A stretch of DNA of 64,000 bases from Diphasiastrum complanatum. Lineage: Eukaryota; Streptophyta; Lycopodiopsida; Lycopodiales; Lycopodiaceae. Location: contig CM055109.1 of assembly GCA_029204225.1 (NCBI GenBank), positions 43,277,054 to 43,341,053 on the forward strand, written 5' to 3'. The position numbers and the translations under genes are program-made. Shown here piece by piece: positions 37,176 to 49,925 of the stretch (its first letter is position 1; each line of letters begins with the position of its first letter). Below the pieces are notes generated by a model. It saw only the letters and a list, made by a program, of their open reading frames with translations, had not been told where the DNA came from and made no database searches.

Positions 37176-37830
37176 TGTGAAAAATACAGATCCTAAGTGG
37201 ATCTAAACTCCAAGATCATTGGCTTGAATGCTTGCACTCCAAACTACATAAGCTAGGAATTGGCAACACATTCTATGCTACCTAGAATGCAAAGAACTTG
37301 ATCAAAAAGCATTTACCACAAATGGAAACTTCCATAAACATCAAGTGCGGCCCAAAATAGCATTATACAGTCCATAATACATCAGCCTACCACTTTTGGA
37401 AAGCACCTAAGATCATACACAATAGCTTGAAGACAATACACACAACAATGCTCTCAATGGAGGAAGAAACAATGACAATGATCTATTGATCTCAATGAAG
37501 CATACAAAAGGTTTCTCCAACCTGTTCTCCACGACTTCCCTACTATTTATGGATGAGGAAGATGACTCTCTCTCCTCTCTCTAGAAGGTACTTGACCCTA
37601 GATATTCCCTATATAGGAAAAATAGCTAAAAATGGCTTATATGACCAAAATACATCAAAATGGTCTCATTTTGAAGGGTATGAAGTTTGACACTTCATCA
37701 TACTGAAAAAATACAGTAAATAAAAACATTGTGGCCTGGTTCACACGTGTGAAACTCCAGAACCAAAACTATTTACAATTTTAGCCAATTTAGGCCTCAA
37801 ACTAGCTAGGAAATGTTGACAATTTTCACA
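37176..37830 (-). repeat. Element D 5' LTR
   Basis: 655 bp, TGTGAAAAATAC...TTTTCACA. Palindrome copy at 37740-37753. A CTATATAGG box near 37610-37620 could serve as TATA on the minus strand. Confidence 0.95.
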
Positions 37831-37835
37831 GTTTT

Positions 37836-39000
37836 TAATAGTACTTGTGAATGTCAATTCAGTACATTGTCTTTTGGTCCTCACAATTTGCTTTGTGTAA
37901 GGGGCAAGTTGTAAAGGAAATATGTGAATGTATTGTTTGATTCTGGCAATACTCATAATTTTATTAATTCTCAACTTGTGAAGAGACTCCAGGTGCCTAC
38001 CAAGCCAAGTGACCATCGTTATGTGGTTAAGCTTGTGTCAGGTGTAGATATTAAAGTTGTTGAAGTACTGCTTCCGGATTTGGAGCTGGATCCTCAAGGC
38101 CATATTGAAAAGATTAATTTCCATGTTCTGAACCTGGGCCAATCGGACGTAACTTTAGGATATGAGTGGTTCTTTAGTAAATCTGATAGTCTACAAATTG
38201 ATTTTAAGAAGTATAAATTACGATTCATAGATTCTAGTGGTAAAGTTGTATCCATTTTTGGTGATGATACTGGAACTCAGTTTTCGATGATTACATCGGT
38301 GGAATTAATAAAGGAAACTCACAATTTTGATTGTTACTATCTTGTTTTAAAATCTTGCTTAAGTGGAATTGTTTCTGAGTCTTCAAATGAGAATGATAGT
38401 ACTAAATCAATTATTGATAGTAATTTCATTGTGAATGATGAAAATCAGTATGGTAATTTAGATCATGATCATGAAGAGAAACATTTGTTAGCAGATTTAA
38501 AACAAAAATTTAGTGATGTTTTTCCTAGTGAACTTCCACATGGTCTACTGCCATCTAGGTCAGTAGATCATAAGATAGAATTAATTCCGGGTAGTCAACC
38601 TATCTTCCGACAACCATATCGGTTTAGTCTGATGGAAGAGGAGGAAGTGACTCGGCAAATTGAGTATCTTCGAAGGGGTCCCATTCGACCTAGTAAGTCG
38701 CCATGGGGAGCGCCGATCCTTCTTAAAGATAAGAAAGACGGTACTTTCTGGATATGCATTGATTACAAGGGGTTGAATAAAGTTACCATCAAGAATAAGT
38801 ATCCTCTACCTAGGATGGATGATCTGGTTGATTGTTTGGGTGGAGCTAGATATTTTATTAAAATTGACTTGCAAACTGGTTATCATCATATTCGAATCCA
38901 TCCAGGAGATGTGTCTAGGATAGGTTTTAGGACTAGATTTGGTCATTATGAATTTTTGGTGTTACCGTTTGGGTTAACAAACGCTTCAGCCACTTTCTTG
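37836..39000 (+). pseudogene. Gypsy protease and RT N-terminal part
   Basis: Continues the gypsy frame after the second GTTTT. Retropepsin motif [11 protein letters not shown] (about 37930) and a flap/second hydrophobic motif DVTLGYEWF, then the RT approach [48 protein letters not shown] and the first catalytic Asp in [14 protein letters not shown], and finally [15 protein letters not shown]. The YxDD box, RNase H and integrase are absent because homology stops at about 39000. The ORF runs on to 39102 in unrelated sequence. The gene order (protease, then RT) fits Ty3/gypsy. Confidence 0.93.
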
Positions 39001-40511
39001 ATTTACAAAGGAACTTTCAGAATTCACAGTATGTCGTGCATGAATCCAGAATTAACTACCCTTTTCAACAGCATGCATATTTTGAAAATAAAATCACATT
39101 AATTCCCTTTACATCCCACTCCAGGATAAAATTTTGAAATTACATGCAATTCAAAATATGCTTCAAAACCAAGAAATTGGAAAACAAAAATTAGAAACCA
39201 TCATTTCATGTCCCCAAGCCAATACCGAAATCATGCAAACAATCCTAAAAATCTAACCAAATCGGTTCAACCAAAATAAGACAGAACACCTACTTGGAAG
39301 ACCACCGATTTACCGAATTTTCACGGATTTCTGTTTACACAATTCCACCACAAGCTGGTCCACACCGGGTTGCTCACAAACTCTGATTGGCTACTTTGAT
39401 ACCAATAATACATCCCCCAACCTCCAATCAACAATGAGCGTCAAGAACACAATAAGTGTGGAGTGTAGTGGACGAAACCATCCAACCAATCCCAGACCGT
39501 CTGATCTAGCCCTTGAGCACTAGGGAATATGGCAAATCTCTATGATAGGAAGCACTTACCAATCCGACAGCATAACGGCCGCAGACTCTCAATGATCCAA
39601 ATGGACACAGGAGAGGGTATATATAGAGAAAAGCTCTTCCCCTGCCTGTCCATGCAATGAATCCACATGTAAGCATGCTACCAACTCATGCCTAGCTCCC
39701 ATGCATGTCCACTGCATGTAGGCACCCCTAACTCACAATAGCAAAGACCCATGCATAGACACAGTGCATGTACATCCTATCCCATACTAGGATGCAACAC
39801 ACATGCTTATACTGCATGCAGGCATAGCCTAAGGCCCTACTTAGCTATTGTCGAAATTAGGCCTGGCCGCTACGTCTACGGCAATCCCCCAATGGTAAAA
39901 ACCCCCATTAGAGCCATAACAGCTACAATGATCCATATTAAAATTTTGTTCCACTGATCTACTGCTACAACATGTACTGATTTGCATTTGTCCTACGTAC
40001 AATGGGTCATCATATACAACGATTCAATGAATGTCTTCTGTTGTACTTTTAGTTCTTCTCTAAGTTCTACTATGGCGGTCTCCCATCTAGTAGAAGTAGA
40101 AATGATACTAAATGCATTGTGTAGGGTGAGTACGGGTAGGATTCACTCAAATCACGATTTCTATTGCTGCTTAGGTTTCTTCTAAGGCGGTCTCCCTACT
40201 AGAAGATGCTTCTACAAGGAGAATTAGAGAATATCACTATGACTATCTCCCATCTAGTGAAAAACATAAACAACCATCAGCAATCCTAGTTAACTCCACA
40301 AGGGATGAAGATGAACTAATTATCCCATAATCGACTACACAATCCAAAGGCGAAGGCCTAGTGGGGCTCGAGCACCTACCACAAGGTATTCAGTCACCAA
40401 TAAGCATAGAAAAATTACACAAAAAGCATTTATATTAATTCAATAGCTTGTACAAGTGTTGTTGAAGGCACTCATCCACTTTCATATATGGCAAAGTGGT
40501 GGGCCTATAGT
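39001..40511 (-). other. Non-coding retroelement debris with a PBS-like site
   Basis: Interrupts the gypsy RT. No gene. The reverse complement of 39398-39405 and flanks reads TTGGTATCAAAGTAG, similar to a tRNA-Met-type primer-binding site, so 39406 onwards may be the 5' LTR of a minus-strand element. A TATATATAG box lies near 39618. Further right, CATGCATG-rich sequence and repeated GCGGTCTCCC-(A/T)-CTAGTAGAAG motifs (about 40070-40260) are visible. LTR boundaries could not be fixed. Confidence 0.35.
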
Positions 40512-40948
40512 TGAAATTTTGTTAGGATCTAGTGCAGCATGCAGATCACATCACACAATCACCATAGCCACTCCTCACAAGCTCTCAAAGATGGCACAAC
40601 AATAGTTAATAGATTACAAAGAAACACTGTACATATAGAGTATTCACAAACTGCATGAAAAGGCAGGTGTCCTAAAATTGGCCTACCACCTGTCAAACTA
40701 AGGTCAGGCCCAATATGGCCAAATTCGACCGACAAACTTGGGACATGCCCCCAAGTATAGCAAGTACTGTAAATAACTATGTACAGGCTAATTCTTCCTA
40801 TGTGTGGCTACTCGGCTAACCCAAGTAGTCGGCTACAGGATCAATGCCCGATCAATACATCCTAATGGGTCACATCCCGATCACAACGCCATATACAGTA
40901 AACCAAATAAATTGTACAGTAATGACATCATCACATTTAGAGCTTACA
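40512..40948 (-). repeat. Element F 3' LTR
   Basis: TGAAATTTTGTTAGG...GAGCTTACA. Differs from the right LTR by scattered substitutions and a small indel near CATGCCCCCAAG. Confidence 0.85.
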
Positions 40949-43900
40949 TCCAATCCAACTGTCCAATAAGTCCTGAAAGTTGATCCCCATCCATTCCCCA
41001 TGCTCCAAGCACAAGAGTCTACCAAGGACTCAATGAGTGAATGTACACAAACCTCACCATAGGCTATACCTGAGTAGCTCGCCCACCTCCCAGAGATACT
41101 GATGATGATCTGTCTGTCCTACATCCATGTAGGTTCAACTTTCCATGTTTGACGTTGCCAACTCTGATTTGACCAGTACATAGGCCTCCCACCAAGGAGC
41201 CTATCTCACCAACAACATCCATCATAGCATCCAAGCCAAAGCAAATGCAAACTAGATCCACTATCGTGATGAATAACTCACCCAGGATCCATAGCATATC
41301 AGGTAGGATAGCTCCAGAACCCTGTACCTTGTACCATCTGATCACCAAGTATCCATTACCCGGTGATAGCTCCCCAAGAATCTGTCCACCTGTAGTGCAA
41401 CTAGACTCCAACTGGATCTAACCAAAAGCTGCCTCCTGCTTACCAAATAATGATGGATAACAACAACATGTGACGCCAACCTAGAGATCATCGTGCATAT
41501 AACTAGGCAGCTCACCTGATCATTGTCACTCCATGAGCAACCATCTCCATCCTTGTCGGCTCACAAGCATGGGCATGCTAGATTCACATTACCCCGTAAT
41601 GCTCTCCATGCTCTCAGGATAGGTATCACCATAGGTACACTCCATGCCACCTACCTCCAAGTAGGCATGACCCATCCCTAGGTCATCACATGATGCATCA
41701 ACTGAAGAACATCGTCCATACATCAAATGACATATCATACTTGAGCAACTGTAGCATCTCCTTGAGTGCCACCCCTAATGGACTCGTCATCCACATACTA
41801 TGCTCACCTGATGTCTCCGATTCTGGTCACCATCCTGCTAGACAAGTCGAACTCCAAAGCATCACCTGCTCCACCTGGCTCCTAGCATCTGCTCGCTCTC
41901 TCTGGCTATGTGCCACCCAACACCATGTCAGCGCAAGCATATCCCTGAGTCGCCGCTCACGGGATTCCGAGACTACTATCTCCCTAATCATACTGAGGTA
42001 TATGGCTCTGAGTGACTTCCTCTAGGCTTATCCCTGATCTCACCACCTAAGAATCTGCACCATGGAAATTCCAACACTTATGCCAAGCCTAGACTCCTGC
42101 AAATACAGCCAAATGCATGAAAGCTATAGATAGCTTATCCACGCCCATGATGGTAGATGCCTCCCCATCGATGCCAATGTCCAAAACTAGCCCCCTGTTG
42201 TAATGCCATCATGTACTTCCAAATGAGCACACCATGAAGTCCCCGCCATCAGTGTCCCCTCTAATAGATCGCTAGCAAAATACCCATCATAGTGTTTGCC
42301 CTTCGATCACACCCCGTGCGATCTCCATCAGCTCTCCAACCTAGAGCTGGCTCCCAAAGCTTCACGCTTTGTCCATTTGTGTTTGCAGTGTTCTGACTCC
42401 ATCATGAATCCCACCTGTAAGTCATGTCCAATCTAAAGACTTAAGTCCAATATGAAATAGCTACCCCATGATGATCATCCCATGTCATCCTACAGTGCTA
42501 TCCCTACCAGGTATTCCAATGCCATCCTTGATCACAAAGATCTGAGCATCTACCCTGTAGTGCCCACCTGTATTCTCCCAAGCTAGCTCCAGGCTACTTC
42601 TGTGAATGGTTCCAAACCACTCCTTGAGAATACATTGAGATGTGAACTCCAAAGCCACCATCAAGTCTCTCACATGATTGTGCATGCCAATATACCTCCA
42701 AGTGACCCTATGAGATCTTCCATGGCCCAAACCAAACGATCCGCACCCTGTCATCACTGGAATCTGCATCCCTGATGCAATACTGATACGACAAATTGAC
42801 TTGACTTATCCAAACTGGCAGTTGAAGAGTATCTCCCTGATGACAAACCTGATACACTACTCCACAGCTAAAATGGCTTGATCAAAATTGACTTACCTAC
42901 TACAAAACTGCAAAATCATCACACTCACCACTCGCCAAGAGCATCCAAAGTGTGATTATTGACCCATTCTTTATCCTCTATGTGTCTGACACACAGCTCA
43001 TCCAATGCAAGTCCGCTATCTTTCCCAGTGGCTTCTAACTGGCACCACCTCACACTTCCATCACCCGTGATCACCAAAATGTGTGTACCTCCAAGCTAGT
43101 CCATATTTCCCTCCGAACGAGAAATTTTCAAGCTACAGATGCGTGTGTCAATGTAGCTATCACCTGACTCGACAATGCCATTGTCGATCAGGCCTGTGAG
43201 AGCATTCTCCCAAAACACCACTTGACGTTGGTTGGTTCTAACTCCAAAAGTTGAATCTGATCACAAAAAATTTTCACCTATAATCGGCATACCATGCCTA
43301 CCTCCCACGAATGATTGCTTGCCCTCTCAAAATTGTCACCAATGATGAGTAGTCACGCCGCCAAACTGCACTTCCGTCACCAAAACTAGCTTTCTCCACA
43401 CAATTCTGCTACCATTCATCCCCATACTGCATTTACCACTTTCAAACACCTGTTACCAAGTCAGGAGTAAGTAATAATGATCTAGAAGTGATAACGCCTC
43501 ATTGTACCGCCCTGTAGCAGGTTTCATTAGCCAAAAATTGTCCCGAATTTGGCCCTACAGTACCCAAATGGCGAATGTAGCCCATCACAAGTTCACATGC
43601 ACTCCGCTCGATAGAATGGTGACAAAAACACCTCGAAACACCTTTCTCCCTGCTCTGTGATGGCGCTCTGTCCGCTGGCTCTGAGCAGCCAGTTTTAGGG
43701 GTCATGTTGGCCCAAGGATGGCAAAAAAAGTGCCTTCTAGCCAAAGATAGGTCCATTTCCAAAATGCCTTGCAAAATTGAACTGATTCTTCATAATAAAT
43801 ATTTTTAATGAAATGAAGTCCATTATGGACTTTAGGTCCCCTTCAGTATTTCAAACTGAAATTTTTTAATGAAAATGAAGGCTAGTTTCTCCTTCATTTC

Positions 43901-44876
43901 TTCATGGCCCCATTCAAGCGCATCTAAAGGCTGATTTCGATCCAATGGCCTATAAGATCCATGATCAACTCCATTGATCTCAAGCCCACCAATTCCGATG
44001 GTGGCCACGGCTTCTACACGCTGAACTGCTCTCCTGCGTCCACAAGCCACTAAAATACGCTAAGCTGTCATCTTGACTCCACGCGCGCGAACTGGCCCGT
44101 GAGCTCTCTCTCCATCTCTCCTTCTTCTCCAGCCATAACTAGGGTTTCAGACTTTGGCTGCCCTCAAGAATCAATCCAGCTCCCTCTTTTGTATGCAGCT
44201 GTCTACGGCCAACTGACATCTTTCCTTCCTCACCAGGGCGCCCCTCTATGCCATTTCACAGATCCAGAAAAGACCTCCTATAGAGAGAAACCATAGTTTT
44301 TCACTTTAAAACCCTTGTTGTCATAAGGAAGAGAATATCTTGGGCATTTCTTAGTCTGTTACTGAGGTTTCACTTGCAGCTCCTATTTGGCTGAGGTCGC
44401 CCTACCTCCAGCTCAGTAACACAATTTACGGCATGCCAATTGGTGCGATATCGACTGCAAACACACTGGTTTTCATTCCAAGTTGTCAACACCCCACGAA
44501 ACTGGAAATTTCTCAAATTTCCTCCGTTTTCCACCCAATCGATCCTTGTAAATTGCTATAGCTCTCCATCATTGCTCTTTGCAAACTTTCTGCAAGCCCC
44601 GTTGCACCAATCGGCTATCCACACAATGAATCATGAAGCCACCACCGATGATTTCCACGAAACCACCAAAACTACAAGTTTCTCTGTGAATTCTCCCCGA
44701 AATCCACCTACGATGATCGTTCTGATCTTCCCCGAAGCTCCGATCGAAGGAACTTTGTTGTCTCCTGCCATCCGGACTACCTATACCCCGTATGGAGTCC
44801 TCTCTCCTGAGACACTTTGAGTGCTATTTCTCCCATAGCTCCATCGGATTGTGCATACCTGCATCACCCTGATGCT
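40949..44876 (-). other. Element F interior, non-coding
   Basis: Cytosine-rich on the plus strand, with many CATC/CCACC-type words and only short open frames (the longest at 41064-41411 minus, 42485-42769 minus and 44440-44820 plus), none with recognisable motifs. Bases 44085-44880 resemble in style the leader at 8380-8940 of the decayed copia element (a CGCGCGCG tract, then gene-like leader, then PBS). Confidence 0.5.
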
Positions 44877-44888
44877 CTGATACCAAGT
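44877..44888 (-). other. Element F primer-binding site
   Basis: The reverse complement of CTCTGATACCA, just left of the LTR, gives the initiator-tRNA-Met-type site, separated from the LTR by a few bases. Confidence 0.8.
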
Positions 44889-45327
44889 TGAAATTATGTT
44901 AGGATCTAGTGCAGTATGCAAATCACATCACACAATCACCATAGCCACTCCTCACAAGCTTTCAAAGATGGCACAACAAAAGTTAATAGATTACAAAGAA
45001 ACACTGTACATATAGAGTATTCACAAACTGCATGAAAAGGCAGGTGTCCTAAAATTGGCCTACCACCTGTCAAACTAAGGTCGGGCCCAATATGGCCAAA
45101 TTTGACCGACAAACTTGGGACATGCCCCCCTCCAAGTATAGCAAGTACTGTAAATAACTCTGTACAGGCTAATTCTTCCTATTTGTGGCTACTCGGCTAA
45201 CCCAAGTAGTCGGCTACGGGATCAGTGCCCGATAAATATATCTTAACGGGTCACGTCCCGATCACAACCATATATAGTAAACCAAATAAACTGTACAATA
45301 ATTACATCATCACATTTAGAGCTTACA
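44889..45327 (-). repeat. Element F 5' LTR
   Basis: TGAAATTATGTTAGG...GAGCTTACA, the partner of 40512-40948. Confidence 0.85.
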
Positions 45328-46950
45328 TAAAATGTATATCAAATTAACTCTGATTTCTAACTCCTATGCTCTAAACATGCTTATGGGACTAAGCCAAACT
45401 TAAAGCTAATTAACATGTGCACTTACAAAAACTTATAATAAAATTTAACTTGAACTTAGGAATTAAATCTTAAACTTGACTTTCTAAGTCGAACCATTAC
45501 AAATGATTGTTTGTAATAATTAAACTTAAATAGTAAAATGTCTAAGTATAAGGTTTTCCTAATACAAATTTACTTGTGGACTTACAAAACACATGCCACA
45601 ATAAATTCCTATGTTGGGCTAACATAAGAAACAACATTATCCCCCTCTTTATTGGATTGGTGGTCCCACACCAATGGCAGTTATGCATTGTCGGGAGTTT
45701 TCATCGTAGGTCTCCTTGTTGAGAGTTATCTAGATGGTATGCAGCTCTTTGCCTACGTGCTCCAACATTTGCCATCGTAGCTTGTCCAGAAAGGTCGTGG
45801 CTCGTAATAGTGGAGCATATTGGGAAGGAATCCATGTGTCTACCAGTATCCACATGGAGAGCGCTCGTCATGGCTACACAGTAATAAAGACGTGCCACAT
45901 TAAAATGGTCCATCTCAGTGATCATTGGCTTATTGAATTCCAAAATAATGGGTGGGAGTGAGTGATCCTAATGAGTTGTCAATGGCGCCGTAAATGCTAT
46001 AAGGCCATAGTTATCTGCAAACTTATGCACATCCATGTCTGCACAGTTATGATATTTCTGGTAGAACTAGCTACAATTAGAAATGAAATCTCAGCCCAAG
46101 TCTTCTGTTTTGACATATTTGTGAAGAAGAGGCCAATAGATTTTGTTGGCCATGAACTCAATGTTGGAATGGAAAAGTGGAGCCACAGCCCACACTCAGA
46201 GAAATCCCATAAGTAGAAGTGGGACTTTGTTCAAAGTGGATATAAGTGGAAAATGTCCAAGTGTTTAATGTCCCCTGGTACCAGCCCCTTTGTGGGTAAG
46301 GGGCAGCTCTTGGATTCATAGGCGGCTAGGAGTCCGGGGATGAGATCCTGGAACGCGGCTCACGGAAGGGGCATAAGGCTCCGTGATTTTGGTGCAACCT
46401 CTAAACCAAAAAAGGTTAAGTTGCATCACAGTGCAACCTCTGAACCAGAAAGGTCAAGTTGTATCCGGTGAAGGTCCACCGAATTCCTACACTCAATGTG
46501 AATGGCTCACGCCGCTTTAGGTGGTAAAAATCTGGATTGACTCTCAAATACATTGGTGCACTGAGGTAGCGTTGGAAGGCTACCTTATTTGAAATAAATA
46601 GTGCTTTGTGCCAAGCTGGTTGTGGCGCAACTACTTGAACCTTGGCCTTATGTGTGCAGCACTCCTTGAAATTTTGAAATGGTATAGACGTCGCATTCTT
46701 CTTCTTTGGCATACTTTGCTTTGAACTCCCTGGACTCAATCATATCCCACCTTGGATTACGAGGTGTCACACGATGTCATTCAGGTGGTACCACTGCGGG
46801 TGGTGGAGGGTTTGGAGATGAAAGGAGTTGGAAAAGTTTGGGTGGAAGGTGAGAAAAATGGATTATTAAAAAGGATTCATGGGGAGTGGAAGGCGTAAGA
46901 AGGGAGGATGGTGGAGGAGATGAAATAGTAGAACATGGGGGAGAGAGTGG
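45328..46950. other. Unassigned region
   Basis: 45400-45600 shares, in inverted orientation, a GGCATGTGTTTTGTAAG-type block with the LTR at 49926-50803. Around 46390-46460 a unit of about 40 bp starting GTGCAACCTCT is present twice in tandem. 46790-46940 is purine-rich low-complexity DNA. A minus-strand frame at 46739-46416 is open for 107 codons but has no recognisable motif. No gene is supported. Confidence 0.4.
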
Positions 46951-49917
46951 ATGAGAATGACGGGAGACAAGAAACTGGAGGAAGTTCTCTATGTCCCTAC
47001 TCTTGATAAAGATCTTCTATCCGTTGCTAAGATAGTCGATACAGGCATGTCAATGACCTTCATGAAGAACTCTTGTAAACTGTTCGAGGAAGATTCTAAT
47101 AACCTGGTTGCTAAAGGCAACAGAGAAGGAAATTCATATCACTTGGACATTCGAACAAGAATCGAACAAGTTAATCAAACTTGGGAATCAACCGATGTAC
47201 TGTGGCACAAAAGGCTATGTCAAATGAACATGGAAGCCTTGTACCAAGCCAATAAAAGTCAGAGAATTCAAGGAGTGAAAATAAAAAACGGAGATATTCG
47301 AACTACCTGCGAATCCTATCTTAAAGGCAAGATGACTAGAACACCTTTCAATAAGGATGTTCATAAAGAAGCTAAGGTACTTGAAATTGTGCATTCAGAT
47401 ATTTGTGGACCATTCGGAGTATTGTCGTTGGATGATGCAAAGTACCTCATTATGTTTATTGATGACTTCAGCAAGTTCGTTGTAGTATACTTTATTTGTA
47501 CCAAATCTGAAGCTTTCGAAAAATTTCTTGAGTATACGAATTGGGCTGAAAAGCATACAGGCAATAAGTTGAAGCAAATTTGCACAGATCGTGGAGGTGA
47601 GTACATTTCCAATGAATTCAAAGCTTATTGTACTGATCGAGGTATTATGCACATGAAGATTGCATCTTACACACCTCAGCACAATGGAAAAGCTAAACAA
47701 AGGAATCATACACTAATGGACGCTGCAAGGTGTATGATGGCTCATGCGAAAGCACCAAAACAGTTGTGGGCAGAAGTAGTGGCTACATCAAATTATCTTC
47801 ATAATCGTATTTTGAAATCTCGAATACCAGATAAAACTCCTCATGAGATATGGTGGAAGTTGAAGCCAAATTTTGCACATGTTCGAATACTTGGATGTGC
47901 AGTGTATACGCACATACTAGGTAAGCTGAGAAAGAAACTCGATGAAAAGACAAAACAAGGTTTTCTGGTAGGATTCGAGTTACATTCATCATATTATCGT
48001 GTTTATATACCCGAAACTGGCAAGATAAAAGTTGTTCGAGATGTTAAATTTGATGAGAAGAAATACATAGCAGATAGTGATCTAGTCGGCTATGAAATTC
48101 TCAAAAATTATCATGAGCTACAATGACAACAGAAGATGAAAGATAGTTACCAGATTCAGAGGGAGGTCAAGATCGAGTGCCTAATAGACTCAAATTGCCA
48201 ACTCAAATTCTAGCCAAAAAGCTCGAATCAGAATTGAACATGAAACCTGCAGAATTGAACTCGAAACCACCTGTGAAAAAATTAGACAGACAACAAAAAC
48301 TACTAGAAAGATATGGTCAGGATGTTTTTAATACAGCCATCAAATTTTGTGAATTCTCTGACAAATCTCAAACATTCGAGGAAGCTATACCAGATAAAGA
48401 TCGTTGGATTCAGACAATGGAGGACGAAATGTCATCCATGTATAAAAACAATGTATGGACACTTGCACCTATACCTGATGGCATAAAACCAGTCAAGTGT
48501 AAGTGGATCTACAAGATTAAAACAGGTCTTGATGGAGAAAACATCAGATACAAGGCAAGGTTAATGGCTAAAGGATTTTCACATAAGTATGAAATCACCT
48601 ACACTGATACTTTCTCACCGGTAGTCAAACATACATCAATGCGTTTGTTACTCGCGTATGCAGTGGCTCATGATCTAAAAATCCATATTGTGGATGAGAA
48701 AACTGCTTTCCTGCACATGGAATTAGAAGAAGACTTATTCATGGACCAACCACTTGGTTTTGTAAGCCAAGAATATCCAAAATATGAATGTCACATGAAT
48801 AAAGGCATTTATGGTCTCAAACAAGCAGCGAGACTGGTATAGAAAGAAGGATGAAGCACTACATTCCATAGGCTTCAGACCTGTATTTGCTTAATCAAAT
48901 GTCTATATCAAGCATGTCCAAAATGAAATAATCATTCTAGCTATTTATGCTGATGACATGCTTATCTTTTCAAGAAGAGATAAGTTAATTTCAGATGTCA
49001 AAAGAGACATTTCTAAAATATTTGAACTGACCTAGGAGATGCTATAATCTATCTAGGCTTGCAGATCGTGAGAGACTTTGAAGGTGGTAACTTGTACCTT
49101 CACCAACAAAGTACACTCAAAAGATCATTGAAGACTTCAACATGATCAAATGCAAAGGTGTGCATACTCCCGTGATAGTTGGAACAATACTGAGCAAGGC
49201 AGATTGTCCGCAGACTCTCAAGGAAGAGGAACGAATGGCCAAAACACCCTATCGTAGGCTGATTAGATCATTGTATATCTAGCAGACAACATCAGGCCTG
49301 ATATAGCGTTTGCAGTATACAGGTTGAGCCAATGTAATTAGAACCCAGGATCGTTACACTGGAAGTTGGCAAAGAGAGTACTACAATATCTCTAGGAAAC
49401 AAAAGACTATGGATTGTGTTATTCAAAGGAAGATGGATTTCACATCGAATCTTACAGTGACGCAAGCTAGGCATCCATGAAGGATGATAGCAAAAGTATT
49501 TCAGGAGGTTGTAGTCTAGCATCTAGCGCAACCATACTTTGGATTAGCAAGAAACAAACAACAGTAGCCCAATCTTCCTGTAAAGCGAAATATGTAGCAG
49601 CAGCCAAGATGACAAACAAGCTGATCTGGATTAAATAGATATTGGAAGGATTTGATGAATCTAGTTCTAAACCTTATGTCTTGTTAATGGATAACACTTC
49701 AGCAATCTATCTTACGAAAGATCTTGTATTTCACTCGAAAAGAAGGCATATAGCTATCAAGTATCATGTGATTCGGCACTTAGTCGAGAAGAAGATACTA
49801 AAGACAGTCTTTTTACCCACAGAGGAAATGACAGCTGATATCTTTACAAAGCCACTAAGTAAAGCTTTGTTCGAGAAGCAACAAAGAAGATTGGGGTTAA
49901 TCCAACTGCCACTTTGA
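46951..49917 (+). pseudogene. Copia pol remnant G with altered integrase active site
   Basis: Starts inside the protease/linker (LEEVLYVPTLDKDLLSV). Next come GAG-pre-integrase (WHKRLCQMNMEAL, and CESYLKGK in place of a CxxC finger) and integrase with VHSDICGP and TDRGGEYIS, but the third motif reads NGKAKQRN where the family has NG-AER-N, so the catalytic Glu is replaced. After a stop near 48126 and a frame change, RT follows with KWIYKIKTGLDGE, VDEKTAFLHMELEEDL and YGLKQAA. The YADD box (about 48935-48960) and RNase H lie in other frames, with stops at 48839-48841 and several later. The end is TEEMTADIFTKPLSK and RRLGL. Gag and the protease active site are missing. A dead element of a different lineage from B-E. 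Confidence 0.9.
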
Positions 49918-49925
49918 GAGGGAGC

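Larger units (their letters stand above)
31400..37830 (-). mobile_element. Copia element D, apparently intact
   Basis: Minus strand. The 3' LTR is 31400-32054 and the 5' LTR 37176-37830, both 655 bp and matching throughout except the second base at the outer left edge (TC instead of TG). Target duplication GTTTT at 31395-31399 and 37831-37835. One uninterrupted gag-pol frame (36003-32050), with primer-binding site and purine-rich tract present. The best candidate here for a recently active autonomous element. Confidence 0.97.
18661..39000 (+). mobile_element. Ty3/gypsy element split by nested copia insertions (discontinuous)
   Basis: Three separated blocks form one element: gag at 18661-19223, gag tail and zinc knuckle at 31068-31399, and protease-RT at 37836-39000. 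The joints coincide exactly with 5-bp target duplications of elements B (CTCGT) and D (GTTTT), so removing both would restore collinearity. RT breaks off at 39000 shortly after the finger/palm start. RNase H, integrase and the 3' LTR are missing. Each gag block also has stops or frameshifts, so it is the oldest layer of the nest and inactive. Confidence 0.85.
40512..45327 (-). mobile_element. LARD-like LTR element without gag-pol (element F)
   Basis: LTR pair 40512-40948 and 44889-45327 (about 437-439 bp) with the same orientation and high similarity. PBS (TGGTATCAGAGC on the minus strand) abuts the right LTR, so transcription runs right to left. The 3.9 kb interior has no gag, protease, integrase or RT motifs on either strand. 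No matching target duplication was found (ATAGT versus TAAAA), which may mean a recombinant or unclear ends. Confidence 0.8.

Noticed and set aside
41064-41411. 115-codon minus-strand frame inside element F
   Set aside because: No motif, no sister copy, and the surrounding interior is non-coding; likely chance.
46416-46739. 107-codon minus-strand frame near 46.5 kb
   Set aside because: Looks protein-like, but no domain or second copy supports it and it overlaps a local tandem repeat.
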